From positions 372,001-436,000 of the forward strand of contig JAWKZS010000001.1 in NCBI GenBank assembly GCA_041395845.1: a DNA stretch of 64,000 bases. The letters run 5' to 3'. This DNA is from Ch67 sp041395845 (GTDB lineage: Bacteria > Pseudomonadota > Gammaproteobacteria > Pseudomonadales > Ketobacteraceae). The notes beneath the pieces are model-generated. The model worked only from the letters and a program-made list of their open reading frames with translations, ran no database searches and was not told the origin of the DNA. Below, in pieces: positions 9,311 to 17,891 of the stretch. Within the stretch, counting starts at the first letter, position 1; each line of letters opens with the position of its first letter. The position numbers and the translations under genes were made by a program.

Positions 9311-9334
9311 CTCAATCTGAAGTTTTCAGTTGAG
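9311..9334 (+). promoter_or_regulatory. Hairpin in the 5' leader of the rhodanese-like gene
   Basis: CTCAA-t-CTGAA (9311-9321) pairs with TTCAG-TTGAG (9325-9334) around a GTT loop, with one bulged T. It ends 16 bases before the ATG at 9351 and has no T-tract, so it is not a simple terminator. It could affect ribosome access. Confidence 0.4.
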
Positions 9335-9350
9335 CGCGGGGTGGCAGGCA

Positions 9351-9806
9351 ATGGTGTTTTTCGTTCGGGCAGTAAGCCTTGTGATGCTGGTGTTGTGTGC
9401 CACGTTGGCGCGGGCAGAGGCACCGGAAACCGTAATCGGTGCCAAGACTGTCGGCCTGGAGCAGGCCAAGTCGCTGTTTGATCAGGGTGCAGTATTTATC
9501 GATGTCCGCGATCAGCAATCCTGGAGTCTCGGCCATATCGAGGGCTCGGTGAACCTCGATTTCAACGCCAGTGAATTTGCCGTTCTGTATATCTCGCCGG
9601 ATCTGGATCGCACAACCCCGATCGTCTTCTATACCAGCAGCGCACTGAACATCCGTAGTGCCATGGCCAGTTTCTTTGCATCCAACTGGGGGTACACCAA
9701 TGTGTACTATTTCCGCGAAGGTTTCTATTCCTGGATGGCGGCGGATTATCCGGTGGAACTCAAACTTGCCGGGCGTTCGGTTCAAAGTGATGTCGTGGTG
9801 CAATAA
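9351..9806 (+). CDS. Periplasmic rhodanese-like protein lacking the catalytic cysteine
   Basis: 151-residue secreted protein. A signal peptide is clear (MVFFVRAVSLVMLVLCATLARA, cleavage near AEA). The rest is one rhodanese fold: AVFIDVRDQQSWSLGHIEGSVNL matches the usual substrate-entry strand. The active-site loop reads PIVFYTSSALNIRS, where sulfurtransferases have a Cys after the hydrophobic strand (compare PVLVYCRSGRRA in the second rhodanese of this window); here it is Thr. Sulfur transfer is therefore unlikely and a binding or sensing role is more plausible. ATG 9351 is preferred over an upstream in-frame TTG (9330) because the signal peptide starts there. Confidence 0.82.
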   Translation: MVFFVRAVSLVMLVLCATLARAEAPETVIGAKTVGLEQAKSLFDQGAVFIDVRDQQSWSLGHIEGSVNLDFNASEFAVLYISPDLDRTTPIVFYTSSALNIRSAMASFFASNWGYTNVYYFREGFYSWMAADYPVELKLAGRSVQSDVVVQ

Positions 9807-9839
9807 CAGGATATCGGGTGCTCGCCCAGTGGACCACGC

Positions 9840-9865
9840 AGGCCGCTCACTGAGCGGCCTTTTTT
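9840..9865 (+). terminator. Rho-independent terminator after the rhodanese-like gene
   Basis: AGGCCGCTC (9840-9848) pairs perfectly with GAGCGGCCT (9852-9860) around ACT, followed by a T-run (9860-9865). It is oriented for plus-strand transcripts, 34 bases past the stop at 9806. Confidence 0.9.
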
Positions 9866-9875
9866 GTGGGTGCGT

Positions 9876-11216
9876 TCAGTGCTGGGTGGGGTTAGCCGGT
9901 GCATCTACAATGCCCTTGGTGGACTTCACCGGCACCAGCAGTTCCAGTCCGTTGCGCTTTTCATACTGCTTCAGCTTTTCCACCAGTTCCCGTGACAGCT
10001 TGGTGTCTTTCGACAGCAGCAGAATGCCATCGTGATTGTGGAAATCCCGTGCGACGACCATCCCCGATGTCAGTTGCGATGTCTTGGCAAACTGTTCGTT
10101 CTCGAATACCAGCTTTGCGTTTTTACCGTCCAGTATCGACAGATAGGCCTTCAGTACGGCAGGGTCGTATTTCTTGTCGCTTTCGCTGTGCATGTACATG
10201 ATGGTGCTCATCAGGGTCTCATCCTTGCCGCTGAGGAAGCCGCTCAGGTACTGGTTAAAGTCGATTACGACCTTGAGAATCCGCGCACCCAGGGGAATGG
10301 CTGGGCCGCGCAGCTTGTCAGGAAGGCCGCTGCCATCCACACATTCATTCTGATGGCGGATCAACTGTGCTGCTGGCTGCAGGGCCGCCACCGGTAGCAG
10401 GGCCTGTTCACCCAGCACCGCATGCTGGCGATAGCGGATGATTTCCGGCTCCGAAAAATCCGAGAAGGGACGATTGAGCAGCGAATCATGCAGAAAAATC
10501 TTGCCGATCTGATAGAGCAGGGCGGCGATTTTCACTGCTTCCACTTCCGCATCATCACAGTTCAAGGCATGGGCCACCATCACACAGTGTTCCTGGATGC
10601 GCTGACTGACGGCGGCGTTGCTGCCAATTTTCAGGTTGATGATGTTGGCAAACGCCTTGATGAAGGTCTCGTAACTGTGGCGCAGTTCGTCCTGGGCAAG
10701 ATCGACAAAGGCCACGGCCTGCTGCAGCTCCTGCTCGTTGCGCTCCAGGGTCTGGCTGAGGCTGTGGGTTTCCTGCTTCAGTGCCAGATTCTTTTTTAGA
10801 AGATCCTGATTGCGGCTCTGCCGCTGCTGCGACAGCTGTGCGAGTCGGCCTGCTTCGTCCACCAGGTCACGCAGCGCATCGTTGTCCCAGGGTTTTGACA
10901 CGTAACGGTAGATCTTGGCGTCATTGATCGCCCGGACGGTAGACTCGTGGTCGGAATAGCCGGTCAGCAGAATCCGTGGTGTGTCCGGCCACAGATTGGC
11001 GGCCTGCAGCAGGAATTCGGCACCACTCATTTCCGGCATGCGCATGTCGGATACGATCACATCGAACGATTCGGCGTCGAGTTTGGCCAGCGCTTCAACC
11101 GGATTGTTATAGCAGGCAACCTCATACTGCTCGCTGCGAAACACCCGCTTCAGCGCGGACAGCATGTTGGCCTCATCGTCTACCAGCAGCACTTTCAAAC
11201 GATCTGACGTTTCCAT
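9876..11216 (-). CDS. Response regulator with receiver and degenerate HD-GYP-like domain
   Basis: 446 residues. Residues 8-120 are a receiver domain with VLLVDDEAN and phosphoacceptor Asp57 in VIVSDMRMPEMSG. A coiled-coil linker (about 130-170) leads to an HD-GYP-like output domain (about 175-340), normally a c-di-GMP phosphodiesterase. The metal-binding HD pair is replaced (AALLYQIGKI where AALLHDIGKI is expected) and the GYP region reads RHQNECVDGSGLP instead of HHExxDGxGYP. Loss of these metal ligands predicts no catalysis. A C-terminal ~100-residue extension follows. It is divergent from the HTH-receiver and kinase genes, which probably form the same signalling unit. Confidence 0.85.
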   Translation of the reverse strand: METSDRLKVLLVDDEANMLSALKRVFRSEQYEVACYNNPVEALAKLDAESFDVIVSDMRMPEMSGAEFLLQAANLWPDTPRILLTGYSDHESTVRAINDAKIYRYVSKPWDNDALRDLVDEAGRLAQLSQQRQSRNQDLLKKNLALKQETHSLSQTLERNEQELQQAVAFVDLAQDELRHSYETFIKAFANIINLKIGSNAAVSQRIQEHCVMVAHALNCDDAEVEAVKIAALLYQIGKIFLHDSLLNRPFSDFSEPEIIRYRQHAVLGEQALLPVAALQPAAQLIRHQNECVDGSGLPDKLRGPAIPLGARILKVVIDFNQYLSGFLSGKDETLMSTIMYMHSESDKKYDPAVLKAYLSILDGKNAKLVFENEQFAKTSQLTSGMVVARDFHNHDGILLLSKDTKLSRELVEKLKQYEKRNGLELLVPVKSTKGIVDAPANPTQH

Positions 11217-11351
11217 GGGAACACCTCACAGGTTGCGGTCGCCTTGACTGTATTTAAGCGATAACCTGTCTAATACTTATTTCGAATACTTCTTTATCAT
11301 TGTGACTTTGTTTGGTTGTTATTTAATCATTGTCAACGGTGGGGGTGCGGC

Positions 11352-11945
11352 ATGAAAACACTGACGACCGGAGAAGCCGCCGCTTTGTGCGGTGTCAATT
11401 TCCGAACAGTCATCCGCTGGATCGAAAAAGGCTTGCTGGTGGCGCACCGACTGCCGGGGCGGGGTGATCATCGCATCCAGGTGGAGGATTTCATTCACTT
11501 TCTGGAGGAAAACAAGATCCCCATACCGGAGCCGCTGCTGGAAACCAGTCGCCAGACCGTGCTGGTGATCGATGATGAACCGGAAGTGGCCAGGGCGTAT
11601 TTCAGAACGCTCAAGCGCGTCGGGCTGGAGGTCGTGATCGCCAACGACGGCTTCAACGCGGGCGTAAAACTGCTCACCCTCAAGCCGGCCCTGGTCATCC
11701 TGGATCTGAAGATGCCAAATGTGGATGGGTTTCAGGTTCTGCAATTCATCCGCAGCGAGTCCGCCCTCAAGGGCGTGAAAGTACTGGTGGCATCCGGACA
11801 GAGCCATGAAGTCCTGGCCCAGGCACTCGAGGCAGGCGCCAATGCTGTGCTGGCAAAGCCGTTTACCAATCAGGCCCTGCTGGATGAGGTATCCCGGCTG
11901 ATGCGGATTAAACTGGTTACATCAGCCACTGCGCTGGAAGAGTGA
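11352..11945 (+). CDS. HTH (MerR/excisionase-like) plus receiver-domain regulator
   Basis: 197 residues with an unusual order: the DNA-binding domain is N-terminal. Residues 1-55 are a helix-turn-helix of the MerR/excisionase type (LTTGEAAALCGVNFRTVIRWIEKGLL). Residues 70-190 are a receiver domain with VLVIDDEPEVARAYF, phosphoacceptor in LVILDLKMPNVDG, and KPF near the C-terminus. ATG 11352 is close to a G-rich stretch. The gene overlaps the start region of the downstream histidine kinase, which is the likely partner. Target genes are unknown. Confidence 0.85.
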   Translation: MKTLTTGEAAALCGVNFRTVIRWIEKGLLVAHRLPGRGDHRIQVEDFIHFLEENKIPIPEPLLETSRQTVLVIDDEPEVARAYFRTLKRVGLEVVIANDGFNAGVKLLTLKPALVILDLKMPNVDGFQVLQFIRSESALKGVKVLVASGQSHEVLAQALEAGANAVLAKPFTNQALLDEVSRLMRIKLVTSATALEE

Positions 11946-11953
11946 GGCAGCCG

Positions 11954-13495
11954 ATGACCTTTGATTTTGAGCAGGCATACGAAGCAGAAAAAGCCCGGCG
12001 AATTGCCGCGGAAAAAGCCCTCGACGAGAAAGCGCGGGAAGTCGAATCCAGCATGAACATGATCCGCTTCCAGTATCTGTCGCTGACCAGCCAGAAGCGG
12101 GGGCTGGAGCTGTTGCTGAACATTGCGCAGATGGGTGCATTGCGTTTGCAGTATGAGCACGCGCTGAAAATCTTCATTGATGCGATCGGGCAACTGTTCG
12201 AGGCGGAATACGGGATGGTCTATCTGCTGACAGAGGAAGGTGGCGGCGAACCCGCCCGGCTGTTGGGGTCCAGCATCTGCTATCTGCCGCGGGATCAATA
12301 TCCGGATGCCATCCTCGAGTTGCTGTCGGGACAGCGCAGCTTTGACGAAAGCAGTCCGGTGGGGCAGAAGGTACTGGAGGGTACCCACGTCATCGAAATC
12401 AACCGGATCCGTCATCGCCCGGACAGTGATTCATCACTGCCGGACTGGCTGGTGTTTTTTCCGGTACGCAAGAATGGCGAGATCGTCGCGGTGGCCGAGC
12501 TGGGAGTGAAGGGGTGGCGGGATGACAATGAAAGCTATCTGACCCTGTCCATGGCGGCGTCGTCCCAGATCGGCGTCATGCTGGAACGGGCCGAGGCTCA
12601 CCAGCAGCTGGAGCAGAATTATCATGCCCTCAAGGATGCCCACGAGCAGCTGAAATCAACCCAGTCTCAACTGATTCACTCCGAGAAAATGGCATCGATC
12701 GGGCAACTGGCGGCCGGCGTCGCTCACGAGATCAATAATCCGGTGGGATTCGTGCTGTCGAACATCGATACATTGCAGGATTACATGCGGGTGTTGCTGG
12801 ACGTTTTCACCGGTTATGAGCGGCTGATGACAATTGCAGACGCGGCCAGCGAGCAGGCGCTCAGTATCCGTGATGAAATCGATCGCTATAAACGCAAGAA
12901 CGATTTCGCTTTTATCCTCGATGACTTCGAGCAGATCATCAAGGATTCCACCGATGGTCTGGTGCGGGTCAAGGATATTGTGTTGAGTCTGAAGAACTTT
13001 GCCCGGGCCGATGAAGGTGAAGTGGCAGAAAATTCGGTTGATGAGATTATCGAAGAATCACTCAAGATGATCTGGAACGAGGTCAAGTATCACGTGGAAG
13101 TCGTGCGCGACTTTGCGGCGCCGGTGCCCATCCCCTGCAACCGTGCCCAGATTTCCCAGGTGGTGATGAATCTGGTGATCAACGCAGCCCAGGCGATCAA
13201 GGAGCGAGGGGAAATCCGTTTGCTTACCCGCCAGGATAGTGTGTTCACGCTGATCCAGGTCAGCGATAATGGTAGCGGTATTCCACCGGCCATTCTCAGC
13301 AGGATTTTCGATCCGTTTTTCACGACCAAACCCGTTGATGTGGGGACCGGGCTCGGGTTATCGATTTCCCACGGCATTGTCCATAAGCACGGTGGCAGAA
13401 TTGAAGTGGAAAGCGTGCTGGGTAATGGCACAACTTTCAGGATTTATCTGCCGATGCAGCGTCCGGCAGTCGAGGTAATTGCGGTACATTCGTAG
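11954..13495 (+). CDS. Soluble GAF-like sensor histidine kinase
   Basis: 513 residues with no membrane segment. An N-terminal coiled coil (1-45) leads into a GAF-like sensory domain (about 55-215). A second helical stretch precedes the phosphoacceptor region (MASIGQLAAGVAHEINNPVG, His258). The ATP-binding domain has an N-box (NLVINAAQAI), G1 (VSDNGSGIPP), F-box (DPFFTTKP) and G2 (GTGLGLSISHGI). It resembles NtrB/ZraS-type class kinases. ATG 11954 lies 9 bases after the HTH-receiver stop, so the two are cotranscribed. Its 3' end overlaps the convergent FlhB-C-like gene by 59 bases. Confidence 0.9.
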   Translation: MTFDFEQAYEAEKARRIAAEKALDEKAREVESSMNMIRFQYLSLTSQKRGLELLLNIAQMGALRLQYEHALKIFIDAIGQLFEAEYGMVYLLTEEGGGEPARLLGSSICYLPRDQYPDAILELLSGQRSFDESSPVGQKVLEGTHVIEINRIRHRPDSDSSLPDWLVFFPVRKNGEIVAVAELGVKGWRDDNESYLTLSMAASSQIGVMLERAEAHQQLEQNYHALKDAHEQLKSTQSQLIHSEKMASIGQLAAGVAHEINNPVGFVLSNIDTLQDYMRVLLDVFTGYERLMTIADAASEQALSIRDEIDRYKRKNDFAFILDDFEQIIKDSTDGLVRVKDIVLSLKNFARADEGEVAENSVDEIIEESLKMIWNEVKYHVEVVRDFAAPVPIPCNRAQISQVVMNLVINAAQAIKERGEIRLLTRQDSVFTLIQVSDNGSGIPPAILSRIFDPFFTTKPVDVGTGLGLSISHGIVHKHGGRIEVESVLGNGTTFRIYLPMQRPAVEVIAVHS

Positions 13496-13775
13496 TGTTC
13501 GTGTCAAAGCCTTCCGGTGTCTTGCCTTTCAGCATGTACACAAACGCGATGATTTCGGCGATGGCGCGATACAGCAGTTCCGGAATTTCGCTGCCGACTT
13601 CCAGCCGCGACAGAATATCCACCAGATCGGCGTTTTCATAAATTGGCACTTCGTGCTCCCGGGCGATGCGCAGGATTTCCTCTGCCAGTGATGCTTCGCC
13701 GGCGGCACTGACAATGGGTGCGTGGCTGCCATCATAGGTGAGTGCAACCGCGCGGGTGGGCTGTTCCGGTTTCAT
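13437..13775 (-). CDS. FlhB C-terminal-domain-like protein
   Basis: 112 residues related to the cytoplasmic C-terminal domain of FlhB/YscU, without the membrane part. The sequence ALTYDGSHAPIVSAAGEASLAEEILRIA and the downstream segment VPIYENADLVDILSRLEVGSEIPELLYRAIAEIIAFVY match that domain, but the self-cleaving NPTH motif is replaced by YDGSHAP. Such free-standing FlhB-C paralogs occur beside FliK-like genes in pseudomonads and may influence export substrate switching. Its start overlaps the stop of the FliK-like gene (ATGA at 13772-13775), indicating coupled translation. The end overlaps the convergent kinase gene. Confidence 0.85.
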   Translation of the reverse strand: MKPEQPTRAVALTYDGSHAPIVSAAGEASLAEEILRIAREHEVPIYENADLVDILSRLEVGSEIPELLYRAIAEIIAFVYMLKGKTPEGFDTNTTNVPQLPRLPDAASADKS

Positions 13776-15571
13776 GTCTTGATATCCACCAGTTGATTGC
13801 GCACGCCGGTCTTGTCGATTTCCGGCATGCCCAGCTGGGCCTGGATTTTTTCCACCCGGATACCCATGCCCTGCAATGCCTGTTCGAGAAAGTTGAAATG
13901 GGCGCGGGTGCTGCTGAGGGTTTGTTCCCAGGCCGCCCAGAATTGTACGGCCATGGATACACCACTCATGCTCAGCTGGCAGAACATCGGGCCGAGTCCT
14001 TCGATGTCGAATCCCATCTGTACCACCCAGCGTTTGCCTTGCTTGCGTTCCTGCTTGTCGCCTTCGTGACCGCGTTCTTCCTCGATGCGAAACTGGAACA
14101 CTTCCACTTGCTGCTGGTGCAGAAAGGGAATCTCGAAACTCAGCGTTGTGTGTGTCCCGCTGTCCTGGCGGCTGCTGTGGGAACTGAGTTGATGCAGGGT
14201 CACCCGGGCCAGTGCGCCACGGACCTGGGCCAGCAGGGTTTTGACGATGGCATCGGCCATGTCGTCCTGTTTCAGGCTGGCGCGGCTGCGGGGCTGGGCC
14301 TGCACCACGATCTGGCCGGGCAGGGGTGGAATCAGATCGGGAATGGCATCGGTGCCGGTGCTGGTGGCGGCAGACTGTGGTGCGGCGGACTGATAGCGCT
14401 GGATGGCCAGTGGTGATTTAGTGGCGGTTGATGCAGTTACCGCTACATTGGTCGCCGGTGTGCTTTCCCCCGGGCGTGCTGCCGCTGCGGAATCGGCGCC
14501 TTTGGCGGGAGCAGTGCCATCGCCTGCGGTACGGATGGGCAGCGGGTTGGGACTGCTGGCGCTGCCACCTTTGTCACTCTGGATGTTGGCTGCCGGTGCG
14601 GGTTTGCTTGCGCCATCCGCTGGCGCAGTGGTGGCCGTCTGGGTGGCCTGCAGGTGCTTTTCCAGCGTTTGCAGCGCGTGTTTCAGATCCGGTTGCAGCA
14701 GTTGCTGCAGCGCCGGCGTCATCTGCAGAGCGGATGCGGTGGACGGGCGTGCGCTATCCCTGGATGCCTCCGCTGCAGGGGGAGAGGCGGGTTTGATCCG
14801 ACTGAGCCAGTCTTTTACCTGCTGGGTCATTGCGGGCGGTGGCTCGCTGCGGGGCGGGGCAGATCCTGATGGCGCAGATCCTGATGGTGCAGCGGTCTCT
14901 GCTGATCGCTGTGGCTGCAGCAGCGCGCGGGCCAGCTTGCCTTCGCTGAACAGTCCGCTGTTTTCCACCAGCTTCTGCAACTGGCCGGGATCACGCACCT
15001 GGGCCGGGTTCGCGAGCGCCTGGATCAGGGCCTTGATGGCGGCCTGCACGGGCGGCGGCAGGGTGGTCAGCTGACGCTGCTGGGAGGTCTGAAGCAGCTG
15101 CAACACATTGCTCAGTAGCGGCTGCACCGGCTGTTGCCTGGGAATCCACTGCTTGATCTGGGCCAGTACCTGGGTGGGCAGGGGATCGGGCAACTGGATG
15201 GACTGAATCTGGACGCCCTGGGCAACGGACACATTGACCTGTAGCCGCGTACCCACCGGCAGGAACAGATCGGCACGGCTGCGAACCAGCAGGGCCTGTC
15301 CGGCCTGCAGCTGGCGTAGCAGATCCGGTGTCAGGCTATCCACTTCCGGGGCGGTCTGGCTGGCCTGGGGATTGAGTTTGAGCAGGATGTCCCAGGCGGG
15401 TTTTTGTGGCTGGCCGCTATCGATACGGGTCTGCACCGTCTGTACGACAGCCTCGAGTTTCGCCACCACGGCCGCCCGCGCCACATCCGCCGCGCTGGTG
15501 GCGGTCACGGTGGACGTGGTTGACGTCGTTGTGGCGGAAGTCGGCGACGAACCGGACGGGATATCAATCAT
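13772..15571 (-). CDS. FliK-like flagellar hook-length control family protein
   Basis: 599 residues. The first ~400 are low complexity (Thr/Ala/Ser/Pro/Gln-rich), as in FliK ruler proteins. Residues about 440-590 form the conserved C-terminal domain, recognisable by FEIPFLHQQQVEVFQFRIEEE, GLGPMFCQLSMSGVSMAVQFWA and a final helical part. It is followed, with a 4-base overlap, by the FlhB-C-like gene; FliK and FlhB interact during hook-length control, so the pairing makes sense. The main fliK is normally in the fli cluster, so this is probably a second, divergent copy. Confidence 0.8.
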   Translation of the reverse strand: MIDIPSGSSPTSATTTSTTSTVTATSAADVARAAVVAKLEAVVQTVQTRIDSGQPQKPAWDILLKLNPQASQTAPEVDSLTPDLLRQLQAGQALLVRSRADLFLPVGTRLQVNVSVAQGVQIQSIQLPDPLPTQVLAQIKQWIPRQQPVQPLLSNVLQLLQTSQQRQLTTLPPPVQAAIKALIQALANPAQVRDPGQLQKLVENSGLFSEGKLARALLQPQRSAETAAPSGSAPSGSAPPRSEPPPAMTQQVKDWLSRIKPASPPAAEASRDSARPSTASALQMTPALQQLLQPDLKHALQTLEKHLQATQTATTAPADGASKPAPAANIQSDKGGSASSPNPLPIRTAGDGTAPAKGADSAAAARPGESTPATNVAVTASTATKSPLAIQRYQSAAPQSAATSTGTDAIPDLIPPLPGQIVVQAQPRSRASLKQDDMADAIVKTLLAQVRGALARVTLHQLSSHSSRQDSGTHTTLSFEIPFLHQQQVEVFQFRIEEERGHEGDKQERKQGKRWVVQMGFDIEGLGPMFCQLSMSGVSMAVQFWAAWEQTLSSTRAHFNFLEQALQGMGIRVEKIQAQLGMPEIDKTGVRNQLVDIKT

Positions 15572-15613
15572 AAGGCCTCTGTTTTTTCACAGTATAGGCC
15601 AGGATGACCGGAT

Positions 15614-16369
15614 CTATTTCAGCAGGGCGGCAACGCAGACCAGCAGCGCCATGCCCAGGAAGATCCATTTCAGGGTCTTCTGCTGGGCGCCGATGGCGAA
15701 CTTCACACTCAGTTGCACACCAATGATGGTTGCCACGCCCACGATCAGGCCGGGTATCCACAGCACCTGATCCCGCACGATGAATACCGCCAGTGCCACC
15801 ACACTGAATACCAGGGTGCAGGCCATTTTCAGGGCATTGGCCCGCACCAGATCGTAACGCAACACACCGGCCAGTGCAGTCAGCAGAATGAAGCCAACCC
15901 CCGCCTGGACGAAGCCGCCGTACACGCCTGCCACAAACAGCCAGACGTTCGCCGCCGGTTTGGCGCTGATGGCAAAGGGCTGTTCCGCGGTGGTGGGAAA
16001 GGTGGATGGCCGCAACACCACCAGCAGCGTCATCGCCAGCATGGTGCCCAGCAGAACCGGCTTCAGGATGTCAGGGGGCAGATACGAGGCCACCAGCGAT
16101 CCCAGCAGGGATCCCGTCACGGTAGGCAGCAGAATCGGCAGCAGCGCCGACTGATCCAGCTTGCCGTACTTGCGGAAACCCCGCACACCGGCCACGGACT
16201 GCATCAACACGCCGATGCGGTTGGTACCGTTCGCCACGTCCGCCGGCATGCCCAGCAGCATCAGGGCGGGCACCGTGAATACCGAGCCGCCCCCTGCCAT
16301 GGTATTGACGAAACCGGCGGCAATGCCGGACGCCACCAGCAGCAAAAAATGGAGCAGATCGATCTGCAT
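15614..16369 (-). CDS. TauE/SafE (TSUP) family membrane permease
   Basis: 251-residue integral membrane protein with about eight hydrophobic segments and two related halves. The N-terminal motif VASGIAAGFVNTMAGGGSVFTVPALMLLG is typical of the sulfite/anion exporter TauE/SafE family, as is the second-half segment GVYGGFVQAGVGFILLTAL. Substrate is not predictable; sulfite, sulfoacetate or other organosulfur anions are known for relatives. It lies 42 bases upstream of the FliK-like gene on the same strand and is divergent from ccmA. Confidence 0.88.
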   Translation of the reverse strand: MQIDLLHFLLLVASGIAAGFVNTMAGGGSVFTVPALMLLGMPADVANGTNRIGVLMQSVAGVRGFRKYGKLDQSALLPILLPTVTGSLLGSLVASYLPPDILKPVLLGTMLAMTLLVVLRPSTFPTTAEQPFAISAKPAANVWLFVAGVYGGFVQAGVGFILLTALAGVLRYDLVRANALKMACTLVFSVVALAVFIVRDQVLWIPGLIVGVATIIGVQLSVKFAIGAQQKTLKWIFLGMALLVCVAALLK

Positions 16370-16479
16370 GAGGGCGACTTTTCCAGGGGGATGAAGAGAT
16401 GGCCGGTGAGTCTAGAAGATCAAAATAGGTAGTGCAAACAAAGCACTGACATCAGACAGTACAAAGCGGTGGGTTTGGG

Positions 16480-16485
16480 TATAAT
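16480..16485 (+). promoter_or_regulatory. Candidate -10 element for the ccm operon
   Basis: A perfect TATAAT stands 37 bases before the ccmA start in the TSUP-ccmA gap. No good -35 box is found 16-18 bases upstream, so this is only a partial promoter call. Confidence 0.4.
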
Positions 16486-16521
16486 GTCGGCCTTCCTCCA
16501 AATGCTGTTAGGCCATCGCGG

Positions 16522-17181
16522 GTGACCGAACCTTTACTGCACGTCAGACAACTCTACTGCGAACGGGATGACCGGATCTTGATCCGGGAACTGGCGTTCG
16601 CGCTGGGCGAAGGGGAAATCCTGCAGATCGAAGGCCCCAACGGCAGTGGCAAGACCACCCTGATCCGCATCCTCTGCGGCCTGTCCGACGATTTCGAAGG
16701 TGAGCTGTACTGGCGCGGCCAGCCCCGTCACCGCCACGACGACCGCTTTCGTCAGGAACATCTGTATTTCGGCCATCTCACCGGTATCAAGACCTCACTG
16801 TCGCCGCGGGAAAACCTGCGCTGGATTCTGCAGCTGAAAGGCGTGGCGCAGCAGGGTGAGGAACTGGACGCCGCCATTGAAGCGGCGCTGGCGGCCGTGG
16901 GGCTCGCGAGTTACGAGGACGTGCCGGTCTATGCCCTGTCGGCAGGACAGAAACGCCGGGTGGCGCTGGCCCGTTTGCAGATTGAGCCCGCCGCCTTATG
17001 GGTGCTGGATGAACCCTTCACCGCCATCGACCGCAAGGGAGTGGCAGAACTGGAAGCACTGGTGCAGCAGCACGCTGCGCGCGGTGGCAGTGTCATCCTC
17101 ACCACCCATCATGCCCTGGATTTGCCGGGTCTGCGCCGGCTGCAGCTGGGCCTGGGGGGTGGTAAATGGCAGATCCAGTGA
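16522..17181 (+). CDS. ccmA: Heme exporter ATPase CcmA
   Basis: ATP-binding subunit of the CcmABCD complex that releases holo-CcmE during cytochrome c maturation. The 219-residue product has Walker A (GPNGSGKTT), an ABC signature (LSAGQKRRVALARL) and Walker B (LWVLDEPF) followed by the short CcmA-type C-terminus. The start is GTG 16522. The stop overlaps the ccmB start by 16 bases. First gene of a ccmABCDE run. Confidence 0.95.
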   Translation: MTEPLLHVRQLYCERDDRILIRELAFALGEGEILQIEGPNGSGKTTLIRILCGLSDDFEGELYWRGQPRHRHDDRFRQEHLYFGHLTGIKTSLSPRENLRWILQLKGVAQQGEELDAAIEAALAAVGLASYEDVPVYALSAGQKRRVALARLQIEPAALWVLDEPFTAIDRKGVAELEALVQQHAARGGSVILTTHHALDLPGLRRLQLGLGGGKWQIQ

Positions 17182-17882
17182 AGCGGCTGTCCACGCCGGA
17201 AGTGCCGTCCCTGTGGCAGGGCTTTACCGCGCTGTTGCGCCGTGACCTGCTGATCGCCTTCCGCCAGCGCAGTGATCTGGTCAACCCGCTGTTTTTCTTC
17301 ATCATGGTGATCGCCCTGTTTCCCCTGGGCATCGGTCCGGAAAAATCCACCCTGGAAAAAATTGCGCCGGGAGTGATCTGGATCGCCGCTTTGTTGTCTA
17401 CGTTACTGTCCGTGGACAGCCTGTTTCGCCAGGACTTTGAAGATGGGGCGCTGGAGCTGGCCCTGCTCAGCCCGCAGCCCCTGTTTGTGCTGGTACTGGG
17501 CAAGGTGGTGGCGCACTGGCTGGTATCGGCGTTGCCGCTGATTCTGGTGTCGCCCATTCTCAGCGTCATGTTGTTTATGGATGCCGAAACCGTGAAAGTC
17601 ACCCTCTACAGCCTGCTGCTGGGCACCCCGGTGCTGAGCATGATCAGTGCGATTGGCGCGGCGCTTACGGTGGGATTGCGCAAGGGTGGTGTGCTGATCG
17701 CGATCATCGCGCTGCCTTTGTACGTACCCGTGCTGATCTTCGGTACCGGGGCGGTGCAGGCGGCGGCCATGGGCATGGCCTGGAGCGGGCAGTTGGCGGT
17801 TATGGCAACGTTTCTGGTGCTGGCGCTGGCGTTTGCCCCGTTCGCGGTGGCGGCAGGCTTGCGTATCAGTACGAGTGGATAA
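17166..17882 (+). CDS. ccmB: Heme exporter permease CcmB
   Basis: 238 residues with six predicted membrane helices, including NPLFFFIMVIALFPLGIG, IWIAALLSTLLSVDSLFRQDF and ILVSPILSVMLF. The segment FRQDFEDGALELALLSP is characteristic of CcmB. It pairs with CcmA and CcmC to act on heme-loaded CcmE at the periplasmic membrane face. The start overlaps the ccmA stop and ccmC begins 9 bases after its stop. Confidence 0.95.
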   Translation: MADPVKRLSTPEVPSLWQGFTALLRRDLLIAFRQRSDLVNPLFFFIMVIALFPLGIGPEKSTLEKIAPGVIWIAALLSTLLSVDSLFRQDFEDGALELALLSPQPLFVLVLGKVVAHWLVSALPLILVSPILSVMLFMDAETVKVTLYSLLLGTPVLSMISAIGAALTVGLRKGGVLIAIIALPLYVPVLIFGTGAVQAAAMGMAWSGQLAVMATFLVLALAFAPFAVAAGLRISTSG

Positions 17883-17891
17883 GAGGTTCCC

